Assembly: GCA_963682025.1 (NCBI GenBank)
Contig: OY821517.1
Location: 51,098,662 to 51,162,661 of the forward strand
Direction: 5' to 3'
Origin: Cordilura impudica
Taxonomy: Eukaryota > Arthropoda > Insecta > Diptera > Scathophagidae
DNA: 64,000 nt
Part shown: piece after piece, positions 46,077-57,818 of the stretch
Position numbering within the stretch: position 1 is the stretch's first letter
Layout: each line of letters opens with the position of its first letter
The notes under the pieces: model-generated
The model's database searches: none
What the model was told of the DNA's origin: nothing
The model's input: the letters and a program-made list of their open reading frames with translations, nothing else
Position numbers and translations under genes: made by a program

Positions 46077-46484
46077 CGCACCTGTACCTCTAAAGTGCGT
46101 CAACTCAAAATTTTTAAATTTTCACTTTTTGCAAGAAAACGATACACAGTGGTCATATCTATCTACTGTAAAAATCTTACATCGATTTTTCTAGTCTTTC
46201 GCAAAAAAAAAATACAGTTGTATCTCTATTTGTGTTATAAGAGTAGCTTCTTTAGAATCCACTTAAAAGACATATTTCGAGTTCCACCCAAAAAACTTGT
46301 TATTTTTGCTGATCACTTAAAAAATCGCAAACACAACTACTGTTGTATACTTATTTTTCGCAATTCCTTACAATGAAACAACTGTTTTTAAATATTATAG
46401 TAAATATTAAAAAAAAAAAACGTTTTTTGCCTCTACTGAAAATTTGTAAATTTTGAGTTGACTCACTTTAGCGGTACAGGTGCG
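46077..46484. mobile_element. MITE of 408 bp with ATAT target duplication
   Basis: The ends CGCACCTGTACC..CTAAAGTG and AAATTTT..GAGTTGAC..TTTAGCGGTACAGGTGCG are inverted repeats of about 48 bp with few mismatches. ATAT stands on both sides (46073-46076 and 46485-46488). The interior has a weak plus-strand ORF that I do not consider coding. The superfamily is unknown; the TA-rich duplication would allow mariner-like. Confidence 0.72.
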
Positions 46485-47000
46485 ATATATGCATTAGGGT
46501 GGCCTTTAATAAAACAAAGTGTTCAAACTCTCGGTCCCACGCCCTAGAAATATGCGAGTAGCAAAAAAAAAAAAAACTGAGAAATACAAAGTTTTGAGTC
46601 AATCAAAAAAAAAATTAGAGGTGCCTCAATGCGACTGAAAATTCCAAGTGTGTTTATATGGGGAAAATATGACTTTTTATCAGATTTTACGAAAATTCCG
46701 TTCTATAGTTAAAGTTTTTCGACAAGTTGTGATATGAATCGATATCATTGCTAAATTGTCTTTTTAAAAAGCTATACAGCTTCAAAATCGAATAAAAACT
46801 CGCCAAGAAATAATAAATGACCCAGATCACTTTTGTGCCAAAAAACTGTAGGTCGTGAAATGTGATGAACTTTAACAACTTGATTAAGGCCATAATTTTT
46901 TTTGGTCTCTATACTTATAAGTACTCATATATGAAGCAATATTTTATTACCACGTTGTTAACCTATTGCGAAATAAGACCAAATATGGAAAATGTTTTTG

Positions 47001-47373
47001 ATAAAATTTTGAAAACTCCATTTTTAAGTTTTAAAAAATTTTCTTAAACAAAATTTAAAAAATGAATCTGGCACTTTAAAGTTTTAGTATATATACATTA
47101 GAGATTAACTGTGTGATTTTTAAGTAAATTCCTCTTCCAGAATTTTTTATACAAAGAATTTTTTTGCGGATTTCGGGAAAAATTTGATAAAATTTTGAAA
47201 ACTCCATTTTTAAGTTTTAAAAAATTTTCTTAAACAAAATTTAAAAAATGAATCTGGCACTTTAAAGTTTTAGTATACATACATTAGAGATTAACTGTGT
47301 GAATTTTTAAGTAAATTCCTCTTCCAGAATTTTTTATACAAAGAATTTTTTTGCGGATTTCGAGAAAAATTTG
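47001..47373. repeat. Tandem duplication of 186 bp within the left arm of D
   Basis: Unit 1 (47001-47186) and unit 2 (47187-47373) both start ATAAAATTTTGAAAACTCCA and end TGCGGATTTCG.GAAAAATTTG, with only a few differences. The right arm has a single unit, so the duplication occurred in the left arm after the element formed. Confidence 0.88.
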
Positions 47374-47717
47374 TTTTTTGTGAAATATTCAGTAAATGTA
47401 CTCTTTCTAAATACTTTATTAGTTTTCTACTTTTAAATGCTATATTTTATCTTAATAGCCTAGGGTTGCTGAAAAAAAATAATAAGACCCCATTAACCCT
47501 TTTAGAATTGGTGTCACATATGACACCAAGCTAATAAAAGACAATATATTCAATAAATTAAAATATTTTGTAAGTGTTGTTGAATTATTGGATGTGACGC
47601 TTAAAGTATAATAACCAAATATGCAACTCTTCCATGCTAACAATTTGGAATAAATCGAACAACGTTAATCGATTCCCTGGCGAGGCCAAACTATGAATGT
47701 TGGCATATTTAAATAAA

Positions 47718-47785
47718 CTAGTATAGCCCAGAACTCGAAATTTGAGTGCAAATTCTAGGAGATGTTATTTTTTCATTCAATTTTT
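47718..47785 (-). mobile_element. Helitron-like 3' end fragment
   Basis: Read inversely, it ends CTGGGCTATACTAG followed by T and carries the hairpin CTCAAATTTCGAG with one mismatch. Only the last 65 bases of the family are present. It lies in the centre of element D. Confidence 0.55.
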
Positions 47786-49004
47786 GTCTTCCAGTGTGTT
47801 TTTAATCTATATATGTAAAAAAAATTATGAATATTTAAATGAGCCTAAAGTTATGTTAATCAATTTTACCAATTAAAACTCCAACACAGAGCGTCTGATG
47901 TGTAATTTAAATCATTCGCATTAACAGGGTGTAACGAAATATTATAAATATTTTATTTTATTAAATTTGATATATTTTTAAGACAGAATAAACTTAAATT
48001 TTATCATTATCAGCTTCTCCTCCGTATGAACTATAAATATGCCAACTTTCACACTCCTCTCTGCCCGCATATTGCTTAAAAAGGGAACTACAAATGTACC
48101 TTCACGTATTTATATATAGATTAACTGTTCTAGTAAACTAGATAAAACCCTTACTATAATTTGGAATTGGCGCCACAAATGACCCCAAGCTAGCATAGGA
48201 CGAGTAAATCAAAAAATTCAAATATTTTGCAAATACTGATGAATTTTGCATCATTTTTACCCTAGGACATAAGGGTAAGTTTTCGTAAAATATAGCACAA
48301 AGAAAGAGTACATTTACTGAATATTTCACAAAAAACTCATTTTTCTTGAAATCCGCAAAAAAAAAAATTCCTAAAAAAAAATCTGGAAGAGGAATTTACT
48401 TAGAAATGCACACAATTAATCTCCAGTATATATTTAACAAAACTTTAAAGCACCAGATCCATTTTTTAAATTTTGTTTAAGAAAATTGTTTTGAAAATTT
48501 TATCAAAAAAAATTTCCATTTTTGGTCTCATTTCGCAACAGGTTAACAACGTGGTAATAAAACAACACCTAATATCTGAGTACTTGTAGGTATAGAGACC
48601 AAAAAAAAAAAATTATGGCTTTAATCAATTTGTTAAAATTGAAAAAATGTTGTTTTGCACAAAAGTGGTCTGGGGTATTTGTTATATCTTAACGTGTTTT
48701 TATTCGATTTTGAAGTTATATAGCTTTTTGTATACATAATTTAGCACTGATATCTATTTATATAACAACTTGTTGGAAAAATTAAAATGTAGAACGAAAT
48801 TTTCGTAAAATATGAAAAACAGTTATATTTTCCCCTCATAAACACACTTGAAATTTTCAGTCGCGTTGAGGCACCTCTAGATTTATTTTTTTGATTGACC
48901 CAAAACTTTGCATTTCACAGTTTTTTTTGCTATTCGTATATTTCTAGGGAGCGGGACTTTAAATTCGACCACTTTTTTCCCCTCCATATAATAAAGGGCC
49001 ACCC

Positions 49005-49412
49005 AATTATGCATACTACCGAATGGATCACAAGTTGTGGACATATTTTCAGTTAGTAGTTTTACATGCATGAAATTGGTTGTGATTTGAAAACTTCTAT
49101 TGATTTGAAAACTTCTATTGGTGACCCACATATGTAAACGTGGATACATTAACATATGTATTGAATTTACACAATTTATTTCGATAAATTTCTTATTTAT
49201 ATATTTTTTAACACGTTCACTGTCACCGTATATTTAACAAAAAAAAAAAATACCACTGTGGCAAAAGTGTTTCTTTTTTTTTTGGCGGCATTGGACCAAT
49301 GGTCATGGCACCTTTTATACAAAAAAAATATGAAGTACTATGAAAATGACAGTTTTGAAATTTTTGACAAGTATATTAATTACCAATGTAAGTAGCCGTG
49401 AAATATGTGGGC
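49005..49412. other. Spacer with a satellite leader
   Basis: GATTTGAAAACTTCTATT is repeated in tandem at about 49083-49119. From about 49335 the sequence resembles the leader of the satellite at 18900 (GAAAATGACA, TTAATTA, GGGCGGAATCGCC). No gene. Confidence 0.45.
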
Positions 49413-50650
49413 GGAATCGCCAAAATCAACAATCGCCAAAATAAAAAATTGCAAAAACAAAAATCACCAAAATCAAAAATAGCAAAAAAAAAAAAATAAA
49501 AATCGCCAAAGTCAAAAATCGTCAAAACCGAAAATCGCGAATAACAAAAATCGCCAAGATCAAAAATCGCTTAAATCAAAAAATGCCAAAACCGAAACTT
49601 GGGAATAACAAAAATCGCAAAACAAAAACGCCAAAATCAAAAATCCCAAAAAAGAAGATCGCGAGTAACGAAAATCGCCAAAATCAAAAAAAAAAAAACA
49701 AGTAAGAAAATTATAGTAGGTCGAGACCGACTATATGATACCCTATACCATGCGTTTAGAGACCCTATCTCTCAGGCCCAACTAACTGGACATAGAAAAT
49801 AAGCATAAACGAAATTTGAGTAGGATTTTATTAATTTTTTCGACTGCAGATATGAAAAAGTTCATATCGGATGCTATATCTATATGGTGACTAGACCCAA
49901 AAATGGACCGATCCTGACCATGTTTAGTAAAGTCTCTTGTATTTTGCAAAACTATATACAAACAAAATTTGAGAAGAATCAGTGCAAGATTTTTGTTTTT
50001 TGACAGATTTAAGTGAAGATCGGGAAGCAGCTCTATATAGGGCCTATGAGTAAGAGTTGTCCCAGGGATCATTTTTAGACTACTCATTAATGGATATAAT
50101 AAATGCATACAAACCCAACTTGAGTAAGATTTATGTGATAATTTGGATCTTATGGCAATATATGTTGATTTCATAGGGGTCATTTGTATGGGGGCTAGGT
50201 CTGAACATGGACCGATTCTCACCAATTTCAATAGCATTCATCCTGTGGCCGACAAAAGATAAAATACCAAATTTCGTCAAAATATATTCATATTTGCGAC
50301 CTGCAGTTTGATTACAAACTTTACATGGACACACAGACGGACGGACGGACGGACGGACGGACGGACATCGTTAAATCGAATCAGATAGTGATTCTGATTC
50401 GATCGGTATAATTAAAGATGGGTGTAGGTCAAATATTTTTGGTTGTTACAAACAGCAGCACAAAGTCATTATACCCAAACCACATAGTGGTATAGGGTAT
50501 AAAAAGCCAAATCAGAAATCGTACAAAATGAAAATTGCCAAAATTAAAAATCACAAAAAACCTTAATCGATAAAGTCAAAAATCGCCAAAAATCTTAAAT
50601 AGCAAAAACAAAAATCAACAAAATCAAAAGTCGCCATATATAAATAAAAT
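49413..50650. repeat. AAAATCGCC-type satellite, second array, split by a mini-me-like copy
   Basis: 49413-49697 and 50504-50650 are made of the same AAAAATCGCC units as the array at 18960. The intervening 49698-50503 is mini-me-like copy 5, so the mini-me-like repeat entered an existing satellite. After 50650 the sequence CTACAAAATGTGTTCC resembles the tail after the first array (CCACAAAATGTATTGCC). Confidence 0.82.
49698..50503 (+). mobile_element. mini-me-like repeat, copy 5
   Basis: Near full length. It begins ACAAGTAAGAAAATTATAGT with a mutated palindrome (AGGTCGAGACCGACT) and has (GGAC)n at 50337-50367. It ends ACCACATAGTGGTATAGGGT. It has about 15 extra bases near 50050 relative to copy 1. 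Confidence 0.87.
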
Positions 50651-50851
50651 ATTTTTCTACAAAATGTGTTCCATTTTTAACTAGACGACCTCCGCAGCAT
50701 TATATTATATTATATAAATTTATATAATTATTTTGTGGGTTTCAAATTAAACTTAAATTTTTTTTTTTAATTTTTTTAATTTTTTTTATTTTTAATTTTT
50801 TTTTTTTTATTAATTTTTTATTTTTTTGTATTTTATATATATTTTATATAT
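50651..50851. other. Low-complexity T/A-rich spacer
   Basis: Long T runs (50758-50830) and TATATA; nothing else is seen. Confidence 0.5.
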
Positions 50852-53605
50852 GGGGGTTTCATGTCAAGTGCACTAACTTTTGAAACCGATGTCTTCCGAT
50901 CAAGATGAAATTTGCACCAATGTTATCAGATAGAAGTTAGGCACAATTTTTCAACAAGATCGGTCAAGATCTCTCTGAGTTAGAGGGGATCAAAATTTGA
51001 CATTTTGGCCAAACAGGTGTTTTTTCTCATCCATGTAACTTATTACCTATTGCTCTTAGAAAATTTTCTCCCAAATTGTTTGGATAGCTATTTCTTCAAT
51101 ATTTCGGAAAAAATATTAAAAAAAAAAATATATTTTTTTAGACTTTTTTTTTGCTAAATCAAAGCATTTTTTGCCTTTTTCAAAAAGGGCATTTTTTTTT
51201 TCATAAGAAAGCTTAGGATTTTTCCTTTAAGAACTTTTTGGTCGCTTAGTGGGATGGGAGGGGGATATCTATCAAAATAAATGTTTTGTAACTCAAGACA
51301 ACGGTTTTTAAATTTTTCACAATTGCACTATTTTGTATTTTTTTCCTATTTGTGTAAAATCTTACAAATAAAACTTATACTGAGGAACTAGACAAACTAA
51401 ACTTTCCAAAGGTATGTAACATACCTAACTTAAATTTCATACCCTCGATACTGTAATACCCAGAATATGTTAACCACAGGAAAAAAATCACTTTTTTTCT
51501 ATAGAAATGTTGAAAAATTATTATTTTTTATTTATTTGTAATAATAATTAAATTAATATATAATAATAATAATATTAAAAATAAAAAGATAAATAATTTA
51601 ATAAAATTTAATCATAATTGCATTAGATCTATTTATATCATAACTATTTTTATACTTAATTTATTGTAGCTGATGAAGTATTTAAGTCTTGTAAATTTTT
51701 AAATACCCAGTCTTTCATCCAGCTTTTTTGTCGCCTTTATTTATTGCGTTTTTTTGTCAATCCTTTCTTGGCGTTACTAGGTTCTGCTGTTAATTTCGCT
51801 GCTGGTTTATTTGTTGGCTTTGGAAAGAAATCGCATTGAATAGAGGCAGAAAACTTTTTCAACTTGAGTCTTCCATCGACAAGCGGTATAAAAGCATGGT
51901 ATTGGGCGGTGCCATCGATTGTTACCGCAGCATCGAATCTGCTCTTCAGTGTTTTCAATGTTTCCTGATGATCCTCTTTGCTACTAAAAACTATTTTAGT
52001 GTCTTTACAATAATTCTTTGCCCAATGGAATAAAGCAGTCGCGTCTAAGATGCGATCTTGATGAGGGCACTGGAGGCTATACTTCGCTGCATTTCTTGAG
52101 CAGTAGGATGAAAATGCCACTCAGCTGGCATTCCAAAATCTTTTTCATGAGCCATAAGATTTGCGAAGCTACTTTTGTTTTTAAAATGTTGACGAGCTCC
52201 GTCCGAAACGTAGTATACCTTCTCTACTGTAAATTTAGATTTAAATATTTTAGTATCATCTTCTGGTTCTCATAAACTGCAATGGTATCATGTTTTAAAT
52301 CGTCGGATATGATTGCCATACTTTTGTGTTCCAGTTTTTCATCTTTCATGTTGTAAATAACTACTGTGGATATAGTTGCTTGGTCGTTATTGAAGTGGAA
52401 TGCTTGTATGGCATCCTGAAGAATATATTTATAGTTTTCTGCAAAATCATATGAAATAACGAATTCACCAGACTTCAAATGTATCTTCAAATCCTTGAAG
52501 AATGACCATTGCTCTTTGACTAAAAAGTTATGGGTTCTCAAGTTTAGCAATCCTGTACACATTTCTTCCACAAAATCATCCACATTTAAAATGATTGTTT
52601 TCAATGTGCATCTGTCAGTCTGAATCCAAGAATCAAATTTGACCTCCTATATATATTCTCGATCTAAAGAGTTGATTAAATTTTCTTTGATGAATGTGGT
52701 TTTCGGGCAATTGGTACATTCACATGAGTGACAAGAAGTTGTTGCATTAGGACACATAGTCGATTTAAGGCAACCGCGGTAATCGTGTAAATCTTCTGCC
52801 GAATCATCTGTTATATACTTTAAGTTGATTTCCTTCAACAACAGTTTAACATTTTCATGGTAAATGCAAACGCATACTGTGTGAGTTCCGCTGCTTCCTG
52901 CCAAAACGCAATGTTTTGGCCTCATTTGGGTAAATTTCGTGAAGCCAATTTTAACATCCTCGTGTTCAGATTGAAATGTTGCAAATAACTCTTTCAGGTT
53001 ACAGAGAACCATTCTCTTCTGTTATGTTTTGAAGGTATGTTACATACCTTCGGAAAGGTTAATTTGTCTAGTTTCTCAGTATAAGTTTTATTTGTAAGAT
53101 TTTTCACACAAATGGCAAAAAATTCAAAATAGTGCATTTGTGAAATATTGAAAAACCGTTGTCTTGAGTTACAAAACATTTATTTTGATAGATATCCCAC
53201 TCCCATCCCACTAACACTAAGCGACCAAAAAGCTCTTAAAGGAAAAATTCTAAGCTTTCTTATAAAAAAAAAAAAAAAAATGCCCTTTTTGATTTAGCAA
53301 AAAAAAAGTCAAAAAAAAAATTTTTTTTTAAGTATTTTTTTTCCGAAATATTGAAGAAATAGCTATCTAAACTATTTGGGAGAAAATTTTCTAAGAACAA
53401 TAGGTAATAAGTTACATGGATGAGAAAAAACACCTGTTTGGCCAAAATGTCAAATTTTGATCCCCTCTAACTCAGAGAGATCTTGGCCGATCTTATTGAA
53501 AAATTGTGTCTAAGCTACTATCCAACAGGACTAACCTTGGTGTAAATTTCATCCCGATCGGAAGACTTCGGTTTCAAAAGTTGTTACACTTGACATGAAA
53601 CCCCC
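50852..53605. mobile_element. DNA transposon B with 575-bp inverted arms
   Basis: The left arm 50852-51426 starts GGGGGTTTCATGTCAAGTG. The right arm (53035-53605) is its inverse with high similarity. ATAT flanks both ends (50848-50851; 53606-53609), a likely 4-bp target duplication. Between the arms is a single broken minus-strand gene (51737-53012) and a 300-bp AT-rich 3' flank. The outermost 65 bp or so match the outer left end of element A. The family also includes copy C (33313-34874). Confidence 0.85.
51737..53012 (-). pseudogene. Transposase-like protein of element B, broken
   Basis: The first ATG (53012) lies about 20 bp inside the right arm. It reads FTKFTQMRPKHCVLAGSSGT, THTVCVCIYHENVKLLL, then a Cys cluster (CPNATTSCHSCECTNC). 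After an in-frame stop (52647-52649) come GEFVISYDFAENYKYILQDA, HFNNDQATIS and KSMAIISDDLKHDTIAVY. A frameshift near 52228 leads to VYYVSDGARQHFKNKSSF and FGMPAEWHFHPTA. The following SHGKG-like part is deleted (about 52085). It ends with a Lys-rich tail (KKGLTKKRNK). Asp residues in SYDF, IISD and VSDG are candidates for a DDE-type site (inference). The family is widespread in arthropods but uncharacterised to my knowledge. The N-terminal domain seems lost. Confidence 0.7.
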
Positions 53606-53893
53606 ATATGTATATATTTTTTAATAATTTCTGGTCTTTTTTTGGCTGGGGTTTTAAAACTTGCGGGCCCCTTAATTTACTTTATGCTTTTTTTGAAAAA
53701 TTCTTTTATTTTTTGCGAATAATTTTTGTGCCCTTTTTTAGCCGGGGTTTTTAAAATTTGCAATTTATTTGTCCGTCCTTCCACACTTTGTCCGTCCTTC
53801 CGCACTTTAACGTGGAAAACTCCTCGAGGACCCGTGCTGCTCCACAGCATTAGTATAGACTATGTATGAGAGGGTTTAGTTATTACATTATTA
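53606..53893. other. AT-rich spacer
   Basis: Two short GTCCGTCCTTCC motifs at 53771-53800; no gene. Confidence 0.4.
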
Positions 53894-54255
53894 CAGCCTA
53901 CGTTAATTATGACTCTAGTTATAGAGGTCTAAGTGAGGGAAAATCTTGAAAAATCTTGGAAAAATTGAATGTAAAGCTGATTGTGCACGCATAACTTACG
54001 TGAACTCAACGAATTTAAACAGCTAATAACTCAAAAGACAGACCTTGATCCACTAAGTGTTCTTAGACTTGCGTCAGCAGCCTACGTTAATCACTACTCT
54101 AGTTGTAGAGGTTTGAGTGAAGGAAAATATTGAAAAAATCTTCAAAAAATTGAATGTAAAGTTGATTGTGCACGCATAACTACCCTCAGTCTCAACGAAT
54201 TTAAGCAGTTAATAGCCCAGAAGAAAGAACCTGATCCATTGAGTGTTCTGAGAGT
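53894..54255. repeat. Tandem duplication, 184-bp period, coding-like
   Basis: CAGCCTACGTTAAT starts units at 53894 and 54078. Each unit carries GTGCACGCATAACT and then sequence that translates similarly in both copies (LNEFKQLI.QK...DPLSVLR). Synonymous-looking differences hint at an old exon or gene-derived repeat. No start, no complete frame and no recognised family. Confidence 0.6.
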
Positions 54256-54589
54256 GAAACGATCAAGATCCATTCATTAGAAGAGGAGCTATGAGAATTC
54301 GAATTACTTGAGTGAATGTGTCCAATAAGAAATGTACAGGGAAGAATCGCGCTTGAGTATAACTTGAGTAAGGTGGGAGATGAGTAAATTTCAATGATTG
54401 ATGACATATCTGTGTCTAAATACCTTTCATTAAAAAAAAAATGAAGGAAATTGGCCGGATAGAACGGCCAGACGGACTCGTATTAGTTTTCATAAATTTT
54501 TTAATATATATGATGATGATGATGATGATGATGATTTCCTTAGCGAAGAGCAATGGGTTAAATCTAGTACCTATATATATATCTATCGT
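54256..54589. other. AT-rich DNA with (TGA)n microsatellite
   Basis: A (TGA)n/(GAT)n run is at 54511-54535. Nothing else is recognised. Confidence 0.45.
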
Positions 54590-54958
54590 ATTGGGTGTAT
54601 ATATATCAATTACATCCACTAATTATAAGTCCACGAAAAACTCTGTGGGACCAAATAAAGCTGATTCCCGGCCTTCATTTAAATCTGAAAAAAAAACAAA
54701 TATATTGCATAGATTTATTTTAAAATTTGGTTTATATACGTTTTTGAGAAAACTATTAACTAACACTAAATATTATCATAATCGGACCATGATTTGATCT
54801 AGTCTCCATATAAAAATAACATCAGATATGAACCTTTTAATGTCTGCACGTCACAAATTTTTAACAATAACACTCAATAAAGTTGGATCCAAGACGTTTT
54901 GTCCAAACGCATGGTATCGAGTATTTGTATATTCGGTCTAGTCCGAATATAATTTATT
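54590..54958 (-). mobile_element. mini-me-like repeat, copy 8, degraded half
   Basis: Strongly diverged, but with the same order as the end of copies 2 and 3: CATCCACTAATTATAAGTCC, GCTGATTCCCGGCCTTCA, ATCGGACCATGATTTGATCT, ACGCATGGTATCGAGTAT and a mutated palindrome (TCGGTCTAGTCCGA). The (GTCC)n half is absent. Confidence 0.68.
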
Positions 54959-55225
54959 TATTGGATTGAGTTAGAAATTAATCTAGCTCAATATCAAATG
55001 GCGTTACTTTTGCAGAATATATTATTATTTTAAAAATTTGAATTACCAAAACTTTTTTATGTCTATAACTACTTATAAATAAAAATAATATAGCTAATGA
55101 TTTAGAAGTGCACTTTTTCCAATATGAGTTCTAAAAAATTATTTTTTTTTGGCACTAAGAAATCACTTTTTTTGTATATAAAATAAATTTAAATATCTTG
55201 AAGGCTCGATAGCGCCACTTATTTA

Positions 55226-57818
55226 TATTTCAAAGATATGAATGTTGATGATATGGTACTGTCTATTAAAAACAAGATTAAACAAGCAAACGTTGTCTCA
55301 AAAAATATTTATGGTTTTGAACCAAAACAGAAATGGTATAACTGGAGATGTGAACGTTCTCGCAAAAATATGCTTAAAACACTCAACGAATATAGGTAAA
55401 ACCATTCAAATACAAACAAGCTAAAATATTTTTCTGCCAAATCTAAATATCTTAACATCTGTCGTATTCGTAAACTTGAGTTTTATAATGAAAATTAAAA
55501 CAGCTAAATTATGTCAGTTGCAGTAAAGCGTGGTGGAAACTTTCAAACAATATGAAATTACGAACTACTACAGCTGGTGGTAATCTCAATTCGGATGACT
55601 TTCTTATACACTTTCGCTCCATGCTTCAAGACATAGTCCAACCAAATGAGTTACACTGGTGCATGCCACTTTTTACAGATATTTTTCTTGACTCGCCCAT
55701 AGAGCATTGGGAATTATCATTGGTCCTAAAATCATTAAAATTAAATAAGGCGCCAGGCCACGATGGTATAAGTTATGAGTTTTACAAGTTTGCCCCTGTA
55801 AGCTTCACCAATGAAGTCCTAGCAGTTTTGAACCACATTTTTTTAAAGGAACAGATTCCGTCTAGCTTTAAAAAGGCTCTATTGATCCCGATTTTGAAAA
55901 AAGGTGATCCTAATTGCACTTCCAATTATCGTGGACTGTCATTAATTGATACACTGTGAAAAATATTTAATAATATTATTTTGAACCGCTTAACAGATTG
56001 TATTGATAAATTTAACATTTTAAATGAATATCAGGCCGGCTTCAGAAAGAACTATTCCACAGTAGACAACGTATTCAACCTTGTAAATATCGTACACTTG
56101 AGCAAACTAAATGGCAATAATACCTTTGCTTTTTTCGTGGATTTTTCATGTGCCTTCGATTTGATACCTCGGAATTCACTTTTTTACAAGCTATCGTGTA
56201 TGGGAGTATCTTCAAAGATGGTTCGAATGTCACAGCTTTACTATGAAAAAACATCCAGTCAAATACTTTATGGAAACACCTTTTCTGAGTCGTTTACTGT
56301 TGACCTTGGTGTAAAACAAGGGTGCATTTTTAATCCAATTTTGTTTGCTTTATATCTCAATGACTTAGCTGATTTTCTGCCTGGTGGAGTCAACGTTACG
56401 GATTTAATAGTTAAAATACTTCTGTATGCTGATAATATTGTCAATTTGGCCGATTCCCCAAGTGTATTGCAAAGCATGATCGATGCGCTTTATATGTACT
56501 GTAAGACATGGTGTTTAAAAGTAAATCTTGCCAAATCGAAAATATTAATTTTTCGTAGTGGTGCTCGTATATCTAAGAAACTAAAATGGACTTTTGGTGA
56601 AGATGAAATTGAAATTGTTAACAAATATTAATACCTTGGAATTGATCTTAATTACAATTTATCTTTTACAACACATCTTGAAGACAAATTAAAAACGTTA
56701 AAAATGGCAATTGCTTCCTCATGGTCAAGTTATATAAATCATCCTTTGATTTCTAACAATAATAAGCTCAAAATATTTAATGCTGCATCAAGATCAGTAA
56801 TGTTTTATGGTGCTCAAATCTGGGGTTTTAGGAAATACGATGAAGTTGAAAAATTGTTCAGGTTCTTCATCAAGAAAATGCTCCATCTACCAAAGAATAG
56901 GCCAAATTACATGCTGTACTTAGAGACTGGTTTAAACTCTCTATATTTTGAAACTTTAAGGCTACACTTCGTTTACATTAACAAGGTTCTTCAATTACCA
57001 TATCACACGAAAAAATTATTGCTAAGAAGACGTATTGGGCAGAAGAGTGGATAAATATTTGTGCAAAAATTCAATTTATACCTGATAATACTAATAGACC
57101 GCTGTGTGAACGCTGGACATCTATTTTAGAACTACTTGGAAAAACGGAGAGAAACGACCTAATCTCTGATGCTCATCGTTCTCAATATCATGATCTCTAC
57201 CCACAATTGGATTTAAGTGTGGGTCCCCTTTTTATCTCTCAATTTTCTTCTCGTGCTGCAAGTTCATTGATTAAAGCCAGAGGGGGATTACTCGATTTAA
57301 ATGCCCGAGCGTTCAGAAATTCCTCGATTGGCCTTTGCACACTCTGCAATCTAGATGATTCCGAAAAAACACTACACTTCTTAGGTGTTTGTCAAATTTT
57401 CAACCAGTTTCGTTTTAAATATTTTGGAACTACTATATTAAATACAAATGAAGTTCTTAATTTACTAAATGGCAATGATTCCAATTACAAAAGACTATAT
57501 AAATATATTGAAATTTGTTTAAATTATAGAAAATTAATTCTGAATGAATATAATTGGTCCTTAATTAACTGTACATTATTCAAGTACATGTAAAAAAAAA
57601 AATCCCTTATTCTTATATTTTTATTTTATTTATAATTATAAAATTGCAAATCTTTTGAATTATTTAATTAATATCAGCTATTTTAAGCCAATCTGGCACA
57701 CAACTATTATGTTATGCCATATATAGATAATATCACATTTTTTTGGGAATGTAAATGTTTTGTAAATAAATACCTATTAATAAATAATAAATAAATAATA
57801 ATAAAATATTTCAAAGAT
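55226..57818 (+). mobile_element. 5'-truncated non-LTR retrotransposon L with exact 12-bp target duplication
   Basis: TATTTCAAAGAT stands at 55226-55237 and again at 57807-57818, 12 of 12 identical. Between them, 55238-57806 starts abruptly inside ORF2 and ends in an AATAA-rich tail (about 57767-57806) rather than a pure A-tail. The exact duplication points to a fairly recent insertion relative to the other elements, although the ORF already carries lesions. Confidence 0.9.
55238..57593 (+). pseudogene. Non-LTR element L ORF2: linker, reverse transcriptase, C-terminal zinc knuckle
   Basis: 55238-55551 is the linker (KWYNWRCERSRKNMLKTLNE), with a stop at 55396 and a frameshift near 55496. From 55552 the polymerase reads LKSLKLNKAPGHDGISYEFY, NYRGLSLIDTL followed by a stop (55957-55959), EYQAGFRKNYSTVDN, FFVDFSCAFDLIPRNSLF with the first catalytic Asp, LGVKQGCIFNPILFALYLND, and ILLYADNIVNLADS. 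In that last motif the usual YADD is YADN, so a catalytic Asp is lost. A stop at 56629-56631 precedes YLGIDLNYNLSF. The thumb continues (56704-57054), and the end (57207-57593) has CTLCNLDDSEKTLHFLGVC, a C..C..H..C knuckle. The clade is not resolved; the tail type differs from Jockey. Confidence 0.87.

Larger units (their letters stand above)
46497..49004. mobile_element. Non-coding transposon D with long inverted arms
   Basis: The ends are GGGTGGCC at 46497 and GGCCACCC at 49004. The left arm (46497 to about 47465) returns inverted at about 48290-49004, well conserved (GAGGTGCCTCAA, GGTCTCTATACTTATAAGTA against its partner, CCTCTTCCAGA). Within the left arm a 186-bp segment is tandemly duplicated (47001-47186, 47187-47373). 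The centre has no protein and holds a Helitron-like fragment. A 90-bp segment around GAATTGG..CCACA..TGAC is repeated directly at 47494-47585 and 48147-48242. One more arm of this family is at 34895-35680. Confidence 0.82.
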
